From SbD1 sp039679945 (GTDB taxonomy: Bacteria > Desulfobacterota > Syntrophobacteria > Syntrophobacterales > Syntrophobacteraceae): DNA of 64,000 nt. Both the position numbers and the translations under genes were made by a program. Location of the stretch: assembly GCA_039679945.1 (NCBI GenBank), contig JBDKTY010000056.1, positions 9,037 through 73,036 on the forward strand. Reading direction: 5' to 3'. Shown piece by piece: positions 59,758 to 64,000 of this stretch. The notes under the pieces were generated by a model. It was not told the origin of the DNA. It was given only the letters and a program-made list of their open reading frames with translations, and did no database searches. Every line of letters starts with the position of its first letter. Positions within the stretch are counted from its first letter, which is position 1.

Positions 59758-61929
59758 ATGGCTGAACAAAGGGTCGTAATCGAAAAGGAACGATCGGAGT
59801 TCAAGCAGCTCCTGCTGAAGAACCCGAATCACTTCGGCACTGCCAGAAGCAGCACCTTTAAAGCGGTGAAGAAGATGGCCGGAAACACAAAGTATGAGGA
59901 GCTGAGTTGCATTGGACTCAACCCGGCTCAGGACATGCTTGAAGCAACGGTGCGGATCAAGCTTCCATATGGATACGGAGGTGATCTCTGCTCGGCGGGC
60001 ACCACGGAATATGTGCGGTTCTTTATTGATTATGGCGCGGGGTGGGAGGACCTTGGTGTCGCGGGTTTTTCGATCCACGATCTTCCTGACAGTCTCGACT
60101 GCGATAAGGCGCCAGACAAGCCTCTGAGTTACGTGGTCACAATGCCTGTCGATCCCGTGAACAGGCGCAACTACTGCAAAATGCCGGTGATGCCGAAGGT
60201 GAGGGCAATCCTTTCCTGGAATGTGATACCAAGTGCCAACCCATCGGACCCTCCTGTCTGGGGCAATGTGCTGGAAAGGCATATCCAGATCCGACCCCGG
60301 CCAATGAATGTCAAGGATATCGCCGTGGCCATTGGCCAGAAGGCCGGCAAGAACATAGATCTTCCCGATGAATTCAAAGACCTTGAGTTTATTCCCATAC
60401 CCGAACCCTCCCCGCCGCCTGTCGAGTTCGTCGATCTCGTCAAACTCCATGGTCCCGGCGCTGCCCACGGGTCGTCAAAGGCTGTCGTGGAACCACATCG
60501 GCTAGGTTTCCCTCAGATCCAGACCGCACTGAACTCTCCCCTCCTGGACCACGCCAGCGTGAATTCGAAAATAGCCGAATGGAAGGCGCTCGGGCTCGAC
60601 TGGGCCGAGGCGATGGCAGCGATCGAGAAGACAAGCGGCAACACGAGTTATGAGGAGCTGACATGTGTCGGCCTCGATTACAACCGTGAATGGCTCGTCG
60701 GCACCTTTGTCGTGAAGCTTCCTTCGGGTTATTCCGGCGGTCTCTGCTCTCCCGGATCATCGGAATACGTGGCATTCTGGGCCGATTGGGACAATACGTG
60801 CAAGTGGACGTATCTTGGCCGGGCGGAAGTGAAGGTCCATGATATTCCCGGCATCCCCGCTGATGGCCTCTGCTACACGGCGATTCTTCCCGTTGATCTC
60901 GATGACGTGCGGAGCCCCTGCGAAATTCCGAAGATAGGCAGGATCAGGGCTGTCCTCTCCTGGGCAACCCCTCCGTCGGAAACAGATCCGAATGCCGTTC
61001 CGCACTGGGGCAACCGGCTCGATACACATGTCCAGATAAAGCCGGGCATCGTGGATGATGAGCTAACCGCAAAGATCAGATCCCTTGGCGGCATCAATGT
61101 CGAGGACATCGACGGAATGACCGGCCTGACGACCCCGACAGCCAAATTCTGGTACTTCGAAACGCCTGCCGACGGATGGTGCCTTGGAAGAAACTGTCCA
61201 TTCGGCGGTCTTGTCGTAGTGGAAGGCAAGTATTTCCCTGGCCTCTACTACCGCATCGGCGTGCGCAGGGTGAGCGATCCTCCCGGAGCGTACACTTATG
61301 TCACGAACAGCTTCAGTGCGCGACGGATTGGTTCGGGTTCCGATCCCCAGGTGGCTGATCCGACCACGGGTTTCTTCACCTACAAGGACCCGGCGCTCTA
61401 TCTCGATACGCGGCTCGCACTCTGGTACACGACGGGTGATGACCTTTGGGCGGTAAGGATCGAGATGGCGGACGTACTTCTGCCCACCCCCAACATAATC
61501 GACATCAGTCCCGAATATCGTATCCAACTCGATAACACGGCGCCGCTTCCGGCTCCACCGCTTGCATCGCCAATGATTGACATCCATATCGACAGCGGAG
61601 GCGACTGCAAGGATTTCATTGAAGGCGGAACAATCGACGGCCACTTTGTGGCACGCGACCTCTACTTCGGCGGCTTTTCTCTTTCGACTCTGCCGAATAC
61701 GGCCGTGTTCCCGTCAAATCCCCCGACAACACCGCAGTCCGCCACGTCTCAGACACCCGGGTCGCCGGGAAGCGCCTGGTCTTTGAAAACCTCGGCGCCA
61801 GTCGAGATGAAGCCTTGCGGGTATGTCGTGCGCCTGGAGGTTTCGGACCGTTCGATCGTGAACAGTTACCCTGAATCTCATAACCGGAATCATGTCGAGG
61901 TGGGTTTCTGCCTTAGGGCGGATAATTAG
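59758..61929 (+). CDS. Protein of unknown function with a duplicated about 140-residue domain
   Basis: The 723-residue product has two copies of one domain (residues 41-180 and 293-430) plus a third, different C-terminal part. The copies align clearly: GNTKYEELSCIGLN with GNTSYEELTCVGLD; KLPYGYGGDLCSAGTTEYV with KLPSGYSGGLCSPGSSEYV; FSIHDLP with VKVHDIP; and RAILSW with RAVLSW. The paired WGN-hIQIRP / WGN-hVQIKP endings close each domain. The pattern is of a beta-sandwich with aromatic and Cys residues. No signal peptide and no catalytic motif is seen. ATG 59758 follows GAGGA. It lies 515 bases before an ABC-3C locus, but a link is not shown. Confidence 0.72.
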   Translation: MAEQRVVIEKERSEFKQLLLKNPNHFGTARSSTFKAVKKMAGNTKYEELSCIGLNPAQDMLEATVRIKLPYGYGGDLCSAGTTEYVRFFIDYGAGWEDLGVAGFSIHDLPDSLDCDKAPDKPLSYVVTMPVDPVNRRNYCKMPVMPKVRAILSWNVIPSANPSDPPVWGNVLERHIQIRPRPMNVKDIAVAIGQKAGKNIDLPDEFKDLEFIPIPEPSPPPVEFVDLVKLHGPGAAHGSSKAVVEPHRLGFPQIQTALNSPLLDHASVNSKIAEWKALGLDWAEAMAAIEKTSGNTSYEELTCVGLDYNREWLVGTFVVKLPSGYSGGLCSPGSSEYVAFWADWDNTCKWTYLGRAEVKVHDIPGIPADGLCYTAILPVDLDDVRSPCEIPKIGRIRAVLSWATPPSETDPNAVPHWGNRLDTHVQIKPGIVDDELTAKIRSLGGINVEDIDGMTGLTTPTAKFWYFETPADGWCLGRNCPFGGLVVVEGKYFPGLYYRIGVRRVSDPPGAYTYVTNSFSARRIGSGSDPQVADPTTGFFTYKDPALYLDTRLALWYTTGDDLWAVRIEMADVLLPTPNIIDISPEYRIQLDNTAPLPAPPLASPMIDIHIDSGGDCKDFIEGGTIDGHFVARDLYFGGFSLSTLPNTAVFPSNPPTTPQSATSQTPGSPGSAWSLKTSAPVEMKPCGYVVRLEVSDRSIVNSYPESHNRNHVEVGFCLRADN

Positions 61930-62443
61930 ATGACAACGTTTTTCGTGTGACACACAGGCTCGACAGGGGGGAGATTACAGGCTCTCTCCTCTGTCCGGCC
62001 TCGACGAGCACGGGGCGGCATAGCCCCAACCAGGGGGGGCAGGGAGACAAGAAGAGCGCGAAGGCGCCAGGAAGCAACAGGAATCGGTGATGCCCCATCG
62101 TCCGCCGACCTGAGCAAAATTCTCCACGTTGGCAAGTAACCTTCACAAAAGGAAGCTTTCCAGTTTCCCGTAATCCTTCTAACCTGCATGTTTCAGAGAA
62201 AGATGCGCACCGACACTGAAATATCCTTGCAAGGACCTTAAGCCTAAATTAAAGTGTCAAATCAGGACGATATGGAGGAAGCCAGCTTACGGTTCTCCCA
62301 GAGGCCAGATCTCCCTCGCCTCATTGTCGTTCAGAGACCGATCCAGCGTCCTCGAATTTCATAGAAACTGCAAAATCATTTGTTGATATTCCAACAAGTC
62401 AAATCACCGGATGAACCGATGGCTTTAACTAAGAGAACTGCCC
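61930..62443. other. Gene-free stretch before the ABC-3C locus
   Basis: No supported gene in this 514-base stretch. The minus strand has an open frame with a proline/arginine-rich composition that does not look like a real protein. The promoter of the next operon should be near its right end. Confidence 0.5.
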
Positions 62444-63646
62444 ATGCCTTCTTCTGATAATCAGTTTTCCGCAGCCGACCCGGCGCTCGGATACCTTTAT
62501 CAGCTACGTTTCGCTCTGCTTCAGACGCTACGGCTGCCCGAGGAGACTGTGTGCTTTATCGAAAAAGACGATGACATTGATTTCAACGATCCGGAAGAGG
62601 GTCGAATTCTGGCATCTCTCAAACCCAAAGCTCCGGGCGACTCTTTGACTGATCTCTCGCCGGATTTCTGGAAGTCAGTTCGCATTTGGGTAGATTACTA
62701 CATGCGGAACGATATTTCCACGGCAGCAGTCTCATTCTTCTTAATCACAACAGGGCGAGTAGTTGATGGATCATTCTTGGAAACGTTCCTCCCGAATACT
62801 CAAAAGGACAATGAACTGGTGGCGAGTGTTTGCATGGTGCTGGGAAGATCTTATTCCAAAACGATTCAGAAAACGAAAGACCTCCTTGGGCAGCTCTCAC
62901 GTGACAAGTGGCCTGACTTTTTCCGTAGGATCACGATTTTTGATTCTCAGGAGCGAATCCAAGACATTCCAACGCTGCTCATCAAAGAACGGTTCAGGCC
63001 CATCCGCCCGCAATTTCGCCTAGCGGTTTATGAACGTCTTGAGGGTTGGTGGAATAATGCGTGCATTAATATTCTCACCGGTCAAAGAGTTGAGCCGCTA
63101 CGCGGATTGGAGGTTTCGGAAAAGCTTAGCTCCATCGCGGAGCAGTATCGGGAGGACAACCTTCCTATCGATTTTGAGCATGCCGAGCCAGAAGATGGAG
63201 TGTATCCCGAAACCGATGACCGCTACTTCGTGAAGCAACTAAGGGCCATCGGACTAAAGTCAGACAGGATCAGAAGGGCAATACTTGATTACTACCGCGC
63301 CTTTCAGCAGCGTAATTCATGGCTACGTGAGTTTGCAGAGTTGTCCGGGGAACTAGAAACGTACGATGACCGTCTTGTCGATGAATGGGCACGTCTCCGA
63401 GAGATCGTTTTCGAAGAATTGGAAGAAAGCAGTCCGGAGGAACTGCTCATGAGAACCGGCAGGGAACTTCTTAACAGGCTATCAACAAGCGACCTTTCAA
63501 ATCTTCGCATTCGGCCAAGGGTAACCGCTACTTTTGTCCCAATGGGCAGCTACCACATGCTGGCAAACGATGAGCCCCCCCGAGTTCATTGGCATCCTCA
63601 ATTCCAAGAGAGGATTGAACAAATTCTTTATGGGAAGAAACAATGA
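62444..63646 (+). CDS. ABC-3C system first component: nuclease-like effector with ABC-3C C-terminal domain
   Basis: ABC three-component systems are predicted biological-conflict (anti-phage or anti-element) systems. The 400-residue protein starts with a domain like the Cap4/DUF4297 dsDNA-nuclease group. GYLYQLRFALLQTL is its first helix, EKDDDIDF (Glu40, Asp42-Asp44) and LASLKPK (Lys60) are candidate acid and lysine residues of a PD-(D/E)xK-like site. The usual QxK is LxK here, so activity is not certain. The remainder (about 180-400) is helical and would be the family's C-terminal (CTD) module; it includes RQLAIGLKSDRIRRAILDYYRAFQQR-like sequence. The next gene overlaps its stop by 4 bases, a partner arrangement typical of these systems. 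Confidence 0.75.
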   Translation: MPSSDNQFSAADPALGYLYQLRFALLQTLRLPEETVCFIEKDDDIDFNDPEEGRILASLKPKAPGDSLTDLSPDFWKSVRIWVDYYMRNDISTAAVSFFLITTGRVVDGSFLETFLPNTQKDNELVASVCMVLGRSYSKTIQKTKDLLGQLSRDKWPDFFRRITIFDSQERIQDIPTLLIKERFRPIRPQFRLAVYERLEGWWNNACINILTGQRVEPLRGLEVSEKLSSIAEQYREDNLPIDFEHAEPEDGVYPETDDRYFVKQLRAIGLKSDRIRRAILDYYRAFQQRNSWLREFAELSGELETYDDRLVDEWARLREIVFEELEESSPEELLMRTGRELLNRLSTSDLSNLRIRPRVTATFVPMGSYHMLANDEPPRVHWHPQFQERIEQILYGKKQ

Positions 63647-64000
63647 GACCCTGGAATCAGCGTCCTCGCGAGATCCGTAATCTTTTCAACCCCGCGTTCT
63701 GCGGACTCGTTCTATCGCGTGGGATAGAAGGATACAGCGAAATAGTCAACCGATCTATGCCATTTTCGTTGACTATTTTAATCCTGCCGCTGTGTCTTCA
63801 CAAGCGCACAAGAGAGCAAATCAAGGAAGCAAAAAAGTCCTACTTCACAAAAATTCTTCAGGAGCACCCTGAGATTCGTGTCGATTTAGCCCGACGGGCA
63901 CGAGGCCTCTTGCCCTACACGATGGAAGCCTTCGCCTACTTGATGTCCTGTGGAGTGATCGAGGTTGATGATTCAGGATGTATCGCACTCAGGAATAATA
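63643..64000 (+). CDS. ABC-3C system middle component, cut by window edge
   Basis: From ATG 63643 (overlapping the previous stop as ATGA) the frame is open to the right edge, giving 119 residues. The sequence is that of the three-component ABC system middle component (MC3 type): MRPWNQRPREIRNLFNPAFC, then LVLSRGIEGY, MPFSLTILILPLCLHKRTRE, an LQEHPEIRVDLARRARGL stretch, and FAYLMSCGVIEVDDSG near the cut. Such proteins lie between the effector and an ABC ATPase. The ATPase gene (RecN/SMC-like, DUF3732 type) is expected next, outside the window. Confidence 0.8.
   Translation, partial: MRPWNQRPREIRNLFNPAFCGLVLSRGIEGYSEIVNRSMPFSLTILILPLCLHKRTREQIKEAKKSYFTKILQEHPEIRVDLARRARGLLPYTMEAFAYLMSCGVIEVDDSGCIALRNN

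Noticed and set aside
61926..62189. Minus-strand frame of 87 codons before the ABC-3C locus
   Set aside because: No ribosome site, Arg/Pro-rich, no family pattern.

Overview
This window looks like chromosome from a Gram-negative, mesophilic anaerobe of the deltaproteobacterial type, probably a Syntrophobacteraceae-like sulfate reducer or syntroph. The evidence is an oxygen-sensitive hybrid-cluster protein with an HcpR-type regulator, rubrerythrin-like and ferritin genes, the futalosine menaquinone pathway, LptF/LptG, a tripartite RND pump and flagellar genes. The assignment is inference from gene content and a fairly GC-rich composition, not from a marker gene. No rRNA, tRNA or CRISPR array was seen.

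Layout. 1-2.5 kb: hcp (cut by the left edge) diverges from its Crp/Fnr regulator across a palindromic operator. 2.7-9.6 kb: a lipoprotein and a complete RND efflux operon (adaptor, pump, outer-membrane factor). 9.7-16 kb: loosely packed accessory DNA with an IS3 remnant, palindromic repeats and small secreted or membrane proteins of unknown function. 16.4-22.2 kb (minus strand): rubrerythrin-like protein, adenine deaminase, DUF151 nuclease, MiaB, a cyclic-nucleotide-binding protein and UbiX. 22.7-28.6 kb (minus): an aldolase and a tight tetR-mqnE-mqnC-deaminase-mqnA operon behind a 33-bp palindrome. 28.8-34 kb (minus): an MFS transporter, a small zinc ribbon and fliD-fliS-fliT-like. 34.4-36.7 kb: lptF-lptG. 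36.8-43 kb: ferritin, a LysM lytic transglycosylase, MarR, a DoxX-like protein, a CDF metal exporter and a thioredoxin-like protein. 43.3-46.7 kb: a LolD/FtsX-type ABC exporter. 47-50.8 kb: an unknown protein, a TrpD-like transferase and a zinc-type dehydrogenase, separated by repeats. 51.4-53.8 kb: a zinc-ribbon/SPFH pair. 54-58.9 kb: a frameshifted hicA, a radical SAM protein, a GYD protein, a hydrogenase-type maturation protease and decayed DNA. 59.7-64 kb: a duplicated-domain protein of unknown function and the first two genes of an ABC three-component (ABC-3C) conflict system that runs off the right edge.

The genes that clearly work together are hcp/hcpR (nitrosative stress), the RND trio, the mqn operon (chorismate to menaquinone, with ubiX nearby), fliD/fliS, lptFG, and the ABC-3C genes. 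The most interesting points are the ABC-3C system and the unknown duplicated-domain protein before it, the TetR-palindrome control point at the head of the menaquinone operon, and a family of about 124-bp MITE-like elements (three full copies) mixed with other palindromic repeats. Some of those repeats extend reading frames into false N-termini.
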